NCBI RefSeq assembly: GCF_009901565.1
Contig: NZ_WXEW01000003.1
Coordinates: 311,312-375,311, forward strand
Source: Herbidospora solisilvae
GTDB taxonomy: Bacteria > Actinomycetota > Actinomycetes > Streptosporangiales > Streptosporangiaceae
DNA length: 64,000 bases
Reading direction: 5' to 3'
In this document: in pieces, positions 9,715 through 17,452 of the stretch
Position numbering within the stretch: position 1 is the first letter of the stretch
How the letters are laid out: each line of letters opens with the position of its first letter
Position numbers and translations under genes: made by a program
Notes under the pieces: generated by a model
The model's database searches: none
The model's input: the letters and a program-made list of their open reading frames with translations, nothing else
Told to the model about the DNA's origin: nothing

Positions 9715-9743
9715 TTGACAGCCCGGATGCTCCCGCCGACACT
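9715..9743 (+). promoter_or_regulatory. Candidate xylanase promoter
   Basis: A consensus TTGACA (9715-9720) is followed after 17 bp by GACACT (9738-9743), a weak -10 box. The start codon lies 66 nt downstream with a GGGAGGAAG ribosome binding site. The TTTCTGAAAG element abuts the -35 box. Confidence 0.45.
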
Positions 9744-9808
9744 TTCGGGGATACCGATCCGCTCCCGTCGGTCGTACCGAGCCCCCAAGGCAGGGAGGAA
9801 GCACTTCC

Positions 9809-10771
9809 ATGAAAAAAGGCTTAGCGGCCGTAGGTGTCTGGGCCACGGTGATGGCCATGATCACGATGTTGCCGGGCATCGCCCAGGCGGCCGTGACCAC
9901 CAACCAGACCGGTACCAACAACGGCTACTGGTACTCCTTCTGGACTGACGCCCAGGGCACGGTCTCGATGGAGCTCGGCTCCGGCGGCAACTACAGCACC
10001 TCGTGGCGCAACACCGGCAACTTCGTCGCCGGCAAGGGCTGGCAGACCGGTGGCCGCAGGACGGTGTCCTACTCGGGCAGCTTCAACCCGTCGGGAAACG
10101 CATACCTGACCCTCTACGGGTGGACTCGTAACCCGCTGATCGAGTACTACATCGTCGACAACTGGGGCACCTACCGGCCGACCGGCTCCTTCAAGGGCAC
10201 GGTGACCAGCGACGGCGGCACCTACGACATCTACGAGACGACCCGCACCAACGCGCCCTCGATCGAGGGCACCCGGACGTTCAAGCAGTTCTGGAGCGTG
10301 CGCCAGCAGAAGAAGACCGGCGGCACCATCACCGCGGGCAACCACTTCGACGCGTGGTCGCGGGCCGGCATGCAGCTCGGCAACCACGACTACATGATCA
10401 TGGCGACCGAGGGCTACCAGAGCAGCGGCAGCTCCAACATCACGATCGGCGGCGGCACCAACCCGCAGCCCACCCCGACCCCCACCGGCGGTGGCGGCGG
10501 CGGAGGCGGCTGCACGGCGTCGTTGTCGGCGGGCCAGTCGTGGAGTGACCGCTACAACCTGAACGTCTCGGTCAGCGGTTCGAGCAACTGGACGGTGACG
10601 ATGAACGTGCCGTCCCCCGCGAAGATCAGCTCGACGTGGAACATCACCGCGTCCTACCCGAACGCGCAGACCCTGACGGCACGGCCCAACGGCAGTGGCA
10701 ACAACTGGGGCGTGACGATCATGCGCAACGGCAACAACACGTGGCCGACGGTGTCCTGCCAGGCAGGCTGA
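9809..10771 (+). CDS. Secreted endo-1,4-beta-xylanase (GH11) with CBM2
   Basis: This 320-residue secreted enzyme hydrolyses internal beta-1,4 bonds of xylan. A signal peptide (1-28, ending AQA) precedes a GH11 jelly-roll domain (about 29-212). The nucleophile Glu is at 112 in [13 protein letters not shown] and the acid/base Glu at 201 in [11 protein letters not shown], with the family motif YGWTRNP before them. A Pro/Thr/Gly linker (about 216-236) leads to a C-terminal CBM2-type module that begins and ends with Cys ([20 protein letters not shown] to PTVSCQAG) and binds cellulose or xylan. The gene is monocistronic, with its own promoter region, palindromic boxes and a bidirectional terminator. 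Confidence 0.96.
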   Translation: MKKGLAAVGVWATVMAMITMLPGIAQAAVTTNQTGTNNGYWYSFWTDAQGTVSMELGSGGNYSTSWRNTGNFVAGKGWQTGGRRTVSYSGSFNPSGNAYLTLYGWTRNPLIEYYIVDNWGTYRPTGSFKGTVTSDGGTYDIYETTRTNAPSIEGTRTFKQFWSVRQQKKTGGTITAGNHFDAWSRAGMQLGNHDYMIMATEGYQSSGSSNITIGGGTNPQPTPTPTGGGGGGGGCTASLSAGQSWSDRYNLNVSVSGSSNWTVTMNVPSPAKISSTWNITASYPNAQTLTARPNGSGNNWGVTIMRNGNNTWPTVSCQAG

Positions 10772-10783
10772 CCCGTCGACCGA

Positions 10784-10818
10784 CGGAAAGCCCAGGTGAT
10801 CGGCGCCTGGGCTTTCCG
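10784..10818. terminator. Bidirectional terminator between convergent genes
   Basis: A perfect 13-bp stem (CGGAAAGCCCAGG / CCTGGGCTTTCCG) with a 9-nt loop lies between the xylanase stop (10771) and the convergent gene that ends at 10830, so it can serve both strands. Confidence 0.85.
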
Positions 10819-10829
10819 CCTGTTGTCAG

Positions 10830-12500
10830 TTAGGCCGACGGGCAGGACTGGCCGGGCAGGGTCAGCGAGGCGCGGGCGTGGCTGATGACGACGTCCACCC
10901 CTGCGATCGTCGTGACGTGGACGGCGTTGACCTTGATGCCGGTGCCGTTCCCGTAGGGCACCCGCTCGTTGAGGACGATCTTCGCCACCAGCGGGATGGT
11001 GATCGTGTGGTTCACCGGCGGGTTCGTGATGGCCGATCCGTTGACCTTGAGCGCGGTGAAGGTGGTCGTGCCCGAGGTGGTGACCGTCCCGCTCCCGGTG
11101 GCGGCCGCCGTCGCCTGGGCGGTGATCTCCTCCGCCGTGACCAGGCCGTTGAGCAGGTTCAGCTTCGCGGTGGTGGCCTTCGCTCTGGCGGTACGCAACC
11201 CGTCGGGCCCCACCGTGCCGGAGGCCTCCGTGGTGAGCACCCCGAGCGAGGCGACGGCCGGGAGCACCGCGGTCAGCAGCGAGTCGTGGTCGGAGCCGGG
11301 CGTGGCCGTGCAGGTGACGTCGGACGGAACCAGCGCCGGGCCGCCGATCAGCGGCGCGGTGACCTTGGCGGCGTGGGCGTGCGCGTCGAACTTGTGCTCC
11401 GGCGCGACGAACGTCACCGACGCGCACGCGGTCGCGTTGTTCATGCCGACCCGGTCGGAGACGTCGGCCGGGCAGGTCGAGTATTCGCCGATGACCCCGG
11501 CCTTCACCGGAACGTTGATGGTGCAGCTCGTCACGCCGTCGCCGATCCCGCCGCCGGCGGAGACGACCCCGTTCGCGACCGACACTGAGGGCTGGGCGCA
11601 GTCGCTCGTCGGCGTCCCCGCCGGGGTCAGCCCGTCGGGCAGGGCGACCTTGAACGACCAGCCGTTCTTCTCCCGCAGTTCCGAGGTGTTGGTCACGGTC
11701 AGCTTGAGCGTGGCGGTCTGCCCGATCGTGGGGCTGCCCGGCGAGTAGGAGACGCCGAGCGCCGGGGTCACGTCGAGCACCCGGACGTTGTCGATCGCCC
11801 CGTCGTTGCCGTTGGTGCCGCCCTGGGTGTTGACCAGGCGGATGCCGAGCTGCGAGCCGGAGAACAGGACGGGCGCGTCACTCGTGTAGGTGCCGACCGA
11901 GATGCCGCCGATCACCGCTCCGGGGTTGGCGCAGGTGTCGATGGGCTGGCTGAACGTCGGGATCGCGGTGTTCCCGTCGAGCAGGTAGAACACCATCAGC
12001 GGATGGGCCACGTTGCAGTTGACCGCCGCCGCGTCGACCGAGAACGTGACGAACCGGTTGCCGCTCCCGATGGACACCGGGTGTTCCGTCTCCAGCTGCA
12101 CCTTGCCCGAGCCGGGCGGCGTGTGCGTGAAGGCCGTGACGGCGTGGTTCGTGGCCGGGTCGCCGCCCGCCCACTGGCCGAGCGCGCCGGCGAGATCCCG
12201 GACGACCGGCCACCAGCCGCCGCACTGCTGCGCGAGCGGAGGCGCGACGGCGGGGTTGAGACGGCTGGCGATGAGGCCGTTGCACGAGGTCAGCCAGGCG
12301 GGGTCGGCGGCGTAGGTCATGGCGTGGGGTGCGGGCCCGGTGTAGTCGGTGACCATCACGGGCGCCGTGCCCATGCCGTTCTCGAACTCCTCACTGAAGA
12401 CGACCTGCGGATCGGCGGGCGCGGCGGTGGCCGCCCGGGGTGACAGGACCGCGGTCAGCGGGATGAGGGTGAGCACGACCGCAGGGACGATGCGTCGCAA
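10830..12500 (-). CDS. Secreted choice-of-anchor P / DUF11-type protein
   Basis: This 556-residue exported protein has a signal peptide (1 to about 27, ending ATAA). The first part (about 30-245) looks like a jelly-roll lectin-like domain that begins VVFSEEFENGMG. The middle (about 250-350) is a DUF11-type beta domain with TIGQTATLKLTVTNTSEL and two conserved Cys. The last part (about 370-556) resembles the choice-of-anchor P domain (VTCTATPGSDHD, AHARASLTLPGQSCP). No transmembrane or sortase anchor is seen, so it is probably released or loosely wall-bound. No catalytic motif was recognised and its function is unknown. Confidence 0.8.
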   Translation of the reverse strand: MRRIVPAVVLTLIPLTAVLSPRAATAAPADPQVVFSEEFENGMGTAPVMVTDYTGPAPHAMTYAADPAWLTSCNGLIASRLNPAVAPPLAQQCGGWWPVVRDLAGALGQWAGGDPATNHAVTAFTHTPPGSGKVQLETEHPVSIGSGNRFVTFSVDAAAVNCNVAHPLMVFYLLDGNTAIPTFSQPIDTCANPGAVIGGISVGTYTSDAPVLFSGSQLGIRLVNTQGGTNGNDGAIDNVRVLDVTPALGVSYSPGSPTIGQTATLKLTVTNTSELREKNGWSFKVALPDGLTPAGTPTSDCAQPSVSVANGVVSAGGGIGDGVTSCTINVPVKAGVIGEYSTCPADVSDRVGMNNATACASVTFVAPEHKFDAHAHAAKVTAPLIGGPALVPSDVTCTATPGSDHDSLLTAVLPAVASLGVLTTEASGTVGPDGLRTARAKATTAKLNLLNGLVTAEEITAQATAAATGSGTVTTSGTTTFTALKVNGSAITNPPVNHTITIPLVAKIVLNERVPYGNGTGIKVNAVHVTTIAGVDVVISHARASLTLPGQSCPSA

Positions 12501-12613
12501 AGGTGAAATCCCTTCGTGGCGAACTGGCGGTCCTCAGTTCGTACACAAAGTCTCCGATGAATCACTCTCTGTCAAGAAAGCACTCCTGCATACTCTGTGC
12601 AATTGGAGAATGC

Positions 12614-13207
12614 TTAGAGTGACATTGCTCGGGGCGCTCCCCGGCGCAGGTTCTCTATGGCCTCCGTGAGGCCGATCTCCAGGTAGCGGATGTCGTCGGT
12701 GGCGACCAGCATCGTGGCCCCGCCCGCGATCGCGCCGATGAGCTGGGTGGCCACGCGTTCGGCGTCGGCGTCTGGGCGGACCGCCCGCACGCCGTCGGCC
12801 ACGTGGCGCTGCCAGCGCGCGTACATCCCCGTGATGATCTCTTCGACCGCCGGGTCGGCCAGTCCCAACTGGGCCGTCAGCGCCGACAACGGGCAGCGGC
12901 GGCGCTGGGCGGCGTAGCGGGCGATCACGCGGTCGCGCCAGGCCTCCCACTGGGCCCACGAGGTCAGGTCGCTCAGGTAGGGCTGTTGTTCTTCGAGGAC
13001 GAGTTCGGCCTCGTGGGCGGCCACGGCGAGCAGCATGTCGGCTTTGCCGTCGGGGAAGTAGTGGAAGAGCTGGCTCTTGCTCGTGGCGGTCGCGGCCCGG
13101 ATGTCGTCGAGACCCACGTTGGCGGGGCCGTGGTCGCGGATGAGCTTGGCGGCGCCTTCGACGATCCGCTGCCTGGTGGCGGCGCCCTTCGGAGTCAGTG
13201 CTCTCAC
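12614..13207 (-). CDS. TetR family transcriptional regulator
   Basis: This 197-residue regulator has an N-terminal TetR helix-turn-helix (about 12-58; RQRIVEGAAKLIRDHG and TSKSQLFHYFPDGKADM) and a ligand-binding C-terminal domain ending LTEAIENLRRG. The start is GTG 13207, with TAGAGT (13214-13219 on the complementary strand) 6 nt upstream and no ribosome binding site. The mRNA is therefore probably leaderless. It is divergent from an SDR gene, and two matching palindromes in the shared promoter suggest autorepression and control of the SDR. The ligand is unknown. Confidence 0.92.
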   Translation of the reverse strand: MRALTPKGAATRQRIVEGAAKLIRDHGPANVGLDDIRAATATSKSQLFHYFPDGKADMLLAVAAHEAELVLEEQQPYLSDLTSWAQWEAWRDRVIARYAAQRRRCPLSALTAQLGLADPAVEEIITGMYARWQRHVADGVRAVRPDADAERVATQLIGAIAGGATMLVATDDIRYLEIGLTEAIENLRRGAPRAMSL

Positions 13208-13222
13208 CTGGGTACTCTAGCA

Positions 13223-13276
13223 AAAAATGAACTTGACAGTCCATTTTTGTGGTGGCATTTTGGACTGCACAGTCCA
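13223..13276. promoter_or_regulatory. Twin TetR-type operators in divergent promoter
   Basis: Operator 1 (13223-13248) is AAAAATGAACT-N4-AGTCCATTTTT, with 10 of 11 arm positions matching. Operator 2 (13261-13276) is TGGACT-N4-AGTCCA, with perfect arms. They share the core TGRACT-N4-AGTCCA and their centres are 33 bp apart, about three helical turns. A TTGACA (13233-13238) for the SDR gene sits inside operator 1, and the -10-like CATTTT (13256-13261) touches operator 2. The TetR -10 box is immediately to the left. Binding by the adjacent TetR is inferred. Confidence 0.75.
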
Positions 13277-13295
13277 CTTTAAAGGGAGCCCATTC

Positions 13296-14066
13296 ATGGA
13301 CCTGCAGCTCACGGGCAAGCGTGCCCTGGTGACCGGATCGACCGGCGGTCTCGGCGAGGAGATCGCCCGGACCCTCGCCGCCGAGGGGGTCGCGGTCGTC
13401 GTCCACGGGAGAGACCGGGACAGGGCCGAGGCGATCGCGGAGGAGATCGGCGGGACCGTCGCCATCGGCGACCTCGCCACCGATGAGGGGGCCGACGCCG
13501 TGGCGGAGGCGGCGAAGGAGGTCGACGTCCTCGTCAACAACCTGGGCGTCTTCGACCCCTCGCTGACCTGGGACAGCCTGTCGGCCGACGACTGGAACGA
13601 CATCTACAACGTCAACGTCGTCGCGTCGGTACGGATGATCAAGAGGTTCGTCCCGGGCATGAGGGAACGGGGCTGGGGGCGGGTCATCCAGATCAGCAGC
13701 GCCCTGTCCGACTATCCGATGGACACCCAGCCCCACTATGCCGCCACCAACGCGGCCCGCAACAACCTGGCCGCCTCGCTCTCCCGCGAGCTGAAGGACT
13801 CCGGGGTCACCTCGAACGCGGTGGCGGCCGGCGGCATCCTCACGCCGAAGGCGAAGGTCCGGCTGACCGAGCTCGGGCGGCAGTCGGGCTGGGGTGAGAC
13901 CTGGGAGGACATGGCCGAGACCGCCGGCAGGCGGCTCACCACCATGGTCGACGTCGGGCGGATCGGGCTGCCGCGGGAGTACGCCGACATGGTGACCTTC
14001 CTGGCCAGCCCCCGCTCCGCCTACGTCACCGGCGCGACGTTGCGGGTCGACGGAGGGTGGCACTAG
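13296..14066 (+). CDS. Short-chain dehydrogenase/reductase (catalytic Lys replaced)
   Basis: This 256-residue SDR starts at ATG 13296 with an AAAGGGAG site. The NAD(P)-binding motif is VTGSTGGLGEEIA (about 10-22), and NNLG replaces the usual NNAG. The active-site strand is ISSALSDYP with a Tyr in HYAATNAARNN, so the usual YxxxK motif reads Y-A-A-T-N and lacks the catalytic Lys. The C-terminal SPRSAYVTGATLRVDGGWH is typical of the family. It is regulated by the divergent TetR through twin operators. The reaction is unknown, and with the missing Lys it could be a weak or non-classical enzyme. Confidence 0.9.
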   Translation: MDLQLTGKRALVTGSTGGLGEEIARTLAAEGVAVVVHGRDRDRAEAIAEEIGGTVAIGDLATDEGADAVAEAAKEVDVLVNNLGVFDPSLTWDSLSADDWNDIYNVNVVASVRMIKRFVPGMRERGWGRVIQISSALSDYPMDTQPHYAATNAARNNLAASLSRELKDSGVTSNAVAAGGILTPKAKVRLTELGRQSGWGETWEDMAETAGRRLTTMVDVGRIGLPREYADMVTFLASPRSAYVTGATLRVDGGWH

Positions 14067-14076
14067 ACACACCCGC

Positions 14077-14117
14077 TTGACGGAGATTCCCCTATTTCCT
14101 ACATTAAAAGTAGGAAA
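14077..14117 (+). promoter_or_regulatory. Promoter with perfect inverted-repeat operator for the monooxygenase operon
   Basis: TTGACG (14077-14082), a 17-bp spacer and TACATT (14100-14105) form a promoter. The -10 box lies within a perfect dyad, TTTCCTAC-N7-GTAGGAAA (14095-14117). The AT-rich spacer and lack of a T-run argue for an operator over a terminator. A 9-nt ribosome binding site (GAGGTGATC) follows at 14122-14130. The repressor is not encoded next to it in an obvious way. The TetR at 12.6 kb recognises a different core. Confidence 0.65.
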
Positions 14118-14133
14118 CTGAGAGGTGATCTCC

Positions 14134-15756
14134 GTGCGCCGGTTCCGCGCCCCCCTTGCCGCATTACTGCTACTTCCGTTGCTCGCCGCATGCGGTGAGA
14201 CCAGCGTCCCCCAGGGAAGCCCCGCCAAGGGCGGCTCGCTCGTCTTCGGCGTCAACACCGAGCCGCTCAACCTCGACCCCCACGCCAGCCCGCAGGACGT
14301 GACCGGCCTCTTCACCCGGCCCGTCCTCGACTCGCTGGTCGCCCTCGACGACAAGGGCGACATCCACCCGTGGCTGGCCAGCTCGTGGGAGATCTCCGAC
14401 GACGGGCGCACCTACACCTTCAAGCTCCGCACCGGAGTCACGTTCAGCGACGGCACGCCCTTCGACGCCGCCGCCGTGAAGACCAACCTCGACCACATCG
14501 TCGACCCGGCGACCAAGTCGCAACTCGCGGCGGCCGCGTTCGGGCCGTACGAGAAGAGCACCGTCGTCGACCCGCAGACCGTCGAAGTCGCCTTCAAGGA
14601 GCCTTATTCGCCCTTCCTGGCGGCCCTGGCCACCGCCTACTTCGGCATCCAGTCACCCAAGCAGCTCGCGCTCGGGCCCGAGGCGCTGGCCAAGAAGGTC
14701 GTCGGGACGGGGCCGTTCGTCATCGACGCGTTCACGCCGCACCAGGGCATCACCTACCACCGCAACCCCGACTACGACTGGGCGCCGCCGATCGCCAGGC
14801 ACACCGGCCCGGCCTACCTCGAACGCCTGGAGTTCAAGGTCATCGTCGAGGACGCCGTCAGGCTCGGCGCGCTGACCAGCGGGCAGATCGACGCCATCGC
14901 CAGTGTGCCGCCGGTCAACGTCACGCAGGTCGAGGCCAACCCGAAGCTGACCATCATCCGCAAGCAGGCCCCGGGCGGGAACTACAACTACTACCCGAAC
15001 AACGAGAAGGGGGTCTTCGCCGACCAGAGGGTCCGGCAGGCCTTCCGCGACGGGATCGACTTCGCCACCGTCGTCGAGAAGCTCTACTTCGGCACCTTCG
15101 ACCCCGCGTTCAGCGCGATCTCCCCGGAGACGGCCGGATACGACAAGGCCACCGAGACGCAGTGGAGGTACGACCCCGAAGGGGCCGCCCGGCTGCTCGA
15201 CGAGGCCGGCTGGTCGGCCAGGGACGCCGAGGGCTACCGCACCAAGGACGGGCGGCGCCTGACGGTCAAGTGGCCCTTCCTCAAGGCGCTGGCCCGGGAG
15301 CAGCGCGGCACGCTGGCCGAACAGGTGCAGGCGGAGGCCAAGAAGGCCGGGTTCGACGTGCGGTTCGTCGACGTCACGCCTGCCGACTTCACCCCGAAGG
15401 CACTGGCCGGCGACTACGACCTCATCGACTTCAGCTGGCAGCGGGCCGACGGTGACGCGCTGCGCAACCTGTTCGCGATCTCCAACATCCCCCGCCCCGA
15501 CTTCTTCGGCCAGAACCTGGCCCGCTGGAACGACGCCGAGGTCGACGGCTGGCTGACCGACGCGCTGCGCACCACCGACCCGGCCGAGCGGGCCGCGCTC
15601 TACGCCAAGGTCCAGCAGAAGGCCAACGCCGAGGCCTCGATCATCCCGGTCTACGTCTTCACCTACCTGCTGGGCGCGTCGAAGAACGTCCAGGACATCA
15701 CCTTCGAGCCGCAGGCTTTCCCGGTCTTCTACGACGCCTGGGTGTCGCAGGCATGA
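14134..15756 (+). CDS. ABC transporter substrate-binding lipoprotein (SBP family 5)
   Basis: This 540-residue extracellular solute-binding lipoprotein starts at GTG 14134. That start is chosen because the upstream GAGGTGATC pairs fully with the 16S 3' end, whereas GTG 14125 lies inside that site. A lipoprotein signal (LLPLLAACGE, lipidated Cys near residue 20) is followed by the family-5 (oligopeptide/nickel/opine) fold: SWEISDDGRTYTFKLRTGVTFSDGTP, then KVVGTGPFVIDAFTP. It is the first gene of a nine-gene overlapping operon with two permeases, a fused ATPase and four flavin monooxygenases. It probably delivers the compound these enzymes oxidise. Confidence 0.93.
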   Translation: MRRFRAPLAALLLLPLLAACGETSVPQGSPAKGGSLVFGVNTEPLNLDPHASPQDVTGLFTRPVLDSLVALDDKGDIHPWLASSWEISDDGRTYTFKLRTGVTFSDGTPFDAAAVKTNLDHIVDPATKSQLAAAAFGPYEKSTVVDPQTVEVAFKEPYSPFLAALATAYFGIQSPKQLALGPEALAKKVVGTGPFVIDAFTPHQGITYHRNPDYDWAPPIARHTGPAYLERLEFKVIVEDAVRLGALTSGQIDAIASVPPVNVTQVEANPKLTIIRKQAPGGNYNYYPNNEKGVFADQRVRQAFRDGIDFATVVEKLYFGTFDPAFSAISPETAGYDKATETQWRYDPEGAARLLDEAGWSARDAEGYRTKDGRRLTVKWPFLKALAREQRGTLAEQVQAEAKKAGFDVRFVDVTPADFTPKALAGDYDLIDFSWQRADGDALRNLFAISNIPRPDFFGQNLARWNDAEVDGWLTDALRTTDPAERAALYAKVQQKANAEASIIPVYVFTYLLGASKNVQDITFEPQAFPVFYDAWVSQA

Positions 15757-16676
15757 TCCGCCGTATCCTCACCCGGCTCGGCACCTCGGTGCTGGTGCTC
15801 TGGGGGGCGGTGACGGTCTCCTTCACCGCCCTCCACCTGACGCCCGGCAACGTGGTCGACGTGCTGATCGGCAGCAGCATCGTCACCCCCGAGGTGCGGG
15901 CCCAGATCATCGCCGACTACGGGCTCGACGAGCCGCTGTTCGTCCAGTACGCCACCTACCTGGGGCGGGTGCTGCGGGGCGACCTCGGGCAGTCGTACCA
16001 GCTGCACGAACCGGTCGCCTCGGCGATCGGGGCGCAACTCGGGCCGTCGCTGCAGCTCGCGGGGGCCTCGCTGCTGGTCGCCGTCGTGGTGTCGACGACG
16101 CTGGCGATCCTGACCGCGCGCCGGCGGCCCTGGATCCGGGGGTTGTCGTCGAACCTGGAGCTCATCGGGGTGTCGATCCCGACGTTCTGGACCGCGATCC
16201 TGCTGCTGACGATCTTCTCCTTCCAGCTCGGCTGGTTCCCGGCGGTCGGCGCCGACGGCCTCGCCGCGCTGGTGCTGCCGGTCATCGCGGTCGCGCTGCC
16301 GATCACGACCATGCTCACCCAGATGATGCGCGAGGGCCTGGAGCTCACCCTGGAGCAGCCCTTCGTGCTGACCGCCCGCACCCGCGGCATGTCCGACCTG
16401 GGGGTCCGGCTCCGGCACGCGCTGCGGCACGTGCTCGTCCCGACCGTGACGCTGATCGGCTGGCTCGTCGGCCTGACGGTCGGCGCGATGGTCGCGGTGG
16501 AGCAGATCTTCTCCCGCCAGGGCATCGGCCAGCTCACCCTGACCGCCGTCGGCGGCAAGGACCTGCCGGTCGTGATGGGCGTGGTGCTGCTCACGGCGGT
16601 CCTGTACGTCGTCGTCAACATCGTCGTCGACGTGCTCTACCTCCTCATCGACCCCCGGTTGCGGGGTGCCACGTGA
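15753..16676 (+). CDS. ABC transporter permease (DppB/OppB type)
   Basis: This 307-residue inner-membrane permease has about six transmembrane helices. The N-terminus reads LTRLGTSVLVLWGAVTVSFTALHLTPGN, typical of OppB/DppB proteins. The EAA-like cytoplasmic loop near FVLTARTRGMSDLGVRLRHALRH contacts the ATPase. It overlaps the preceding gene by ATGA and the next by GTGA, so expression is coupled. It forms the channel together with the second permease. Confidence 0.93.
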   Translation: MIRRILTRLGTSVLVLWGAVTVSFTALHLTPGNVVDVLIGSSIVTPEVRAQIIADYGLDEPLFVQYATYLGRVLRGDLGQSYQLHEPVASAIGAQLGPSLQLAGASLLVAVVVSTTLAILTARRRPWIRGLSSNLELIGVSIPTFWTAILLLTIFSFQLGWFPAVGADGLAALVLPVIAVALPITTMLTQMMREGLELTLEQPFVLTARTRGMSDLGVRLRHALRHVLVPTVTLIGWLVGLTVGAMVAVEQIFSRQGIGQLTLTAVGGKDLPVVMGVVLLTAVLYVVVNIVVDVLYLLIDPRLRGAT

Positions 16677-17452
16677 GGATCTTCGCCGTGGCCTTCCTGG
16701 CCCTGGTCACGCTGGCCGCGCTCGCGCCCGGCCTGCTCACGGGCGGCACCCCCGACGCCGCCGACGCGCTGGCCGCCCTCCAGGGGCCGAGCGCCGACCA
16801 CCTGCTCGGCACCGACGCCAACGGCCGCGACGTCTTCACCCGCATCGTGTACGGCGCCGCGCCCTCCCTGCTGGCCGGTCTCGGCGCGACCGCCCTCGCG
16901 GTGGTCGTCGGCACGGCGCTCGGCCTGCTGGCCGCGCTCGGCGGGCGGGTGGTCGACGAGATCGTGATGCGCCTGGTCGAGATCGTGTTGTCCTTGCCGA
17001 CGCTGCTGCTGGCGCTGCTGGTCATCACGGTCACCGGGCCCGGCACGGTCAACGTGATCTTCGCGATCGCCCTCTACACCGCGCCCAGTTACGCCCGGCT
17101 GGTGCGCGCCCAGACCATGGTCATCCGCAACGCCGGGTTCGTGGAGGCGGCCGTCTCGCTCGGGCTCGGCAGAGGCCGGATCGTCACCCGGCACGTGCTG
17201 CCCAACGCGTTCGAGCCGCTGGTGGTGCTGGCCACCATCGAGGTCGGCACCGCCCTGGTGGCCGCCGCCTCGCTCAGCTACCTCGGGCTCGGGCCGCAAC
17301 CGCCGGCGCCCGAATGGGGGGCGATGCTCTCGGCCGGGCGCGACTACTTCTCGGTCGCGTGGTGGATCGCGGTGTTCCCCGGGGTGGCGATCACGCTGAC
17401 CGTCCTGTCCATCACCGTCGTCGGACGCCGGCTGCAGCGGAGGATCGCGTGA
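16673..17452 (+). CDS. ABC transporter permease (DppC/OppC type)
   Basis: This 259-residue permease starts at GTG 16673 within a GTGA overlap. It has the DppC-type region HLLGTDANGRDVFTRIVYGA before the core, and the EAA loop FVEAAVSLGLGRGRIVTRHVLPNAFEPL. About five to six transmembrane segments are visible. It is a little shorter than usual for the family at its N-terminus. It pairs with the upstream permease and the downstream fused ATPase. The stop overlaps the ATPase start (GTGA). Confidence 0.92.
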   Translation: MRIFAVAFLALVTLAALAPGLLTGGTPDAADALAALQGPSADHLLGTDANGRDVFTRIVYGAAPSLLAGLGATALAVVVGTALGLLAALGGRVVDEIVMRLVEIVLSLPTLLLALLVITVTGPGTVNVIFAIALYTAPSYARLVRAQTMVIRNAGFVEAAVSLGLGRGRIVTRHVLPNAFEPLVVLATIEVGTALVAAASLSYLGLGPQPPAPEWGAMLSAGRDYFSVAWWIAVFPGVAITLTVLSITVVGRRLQRRIA

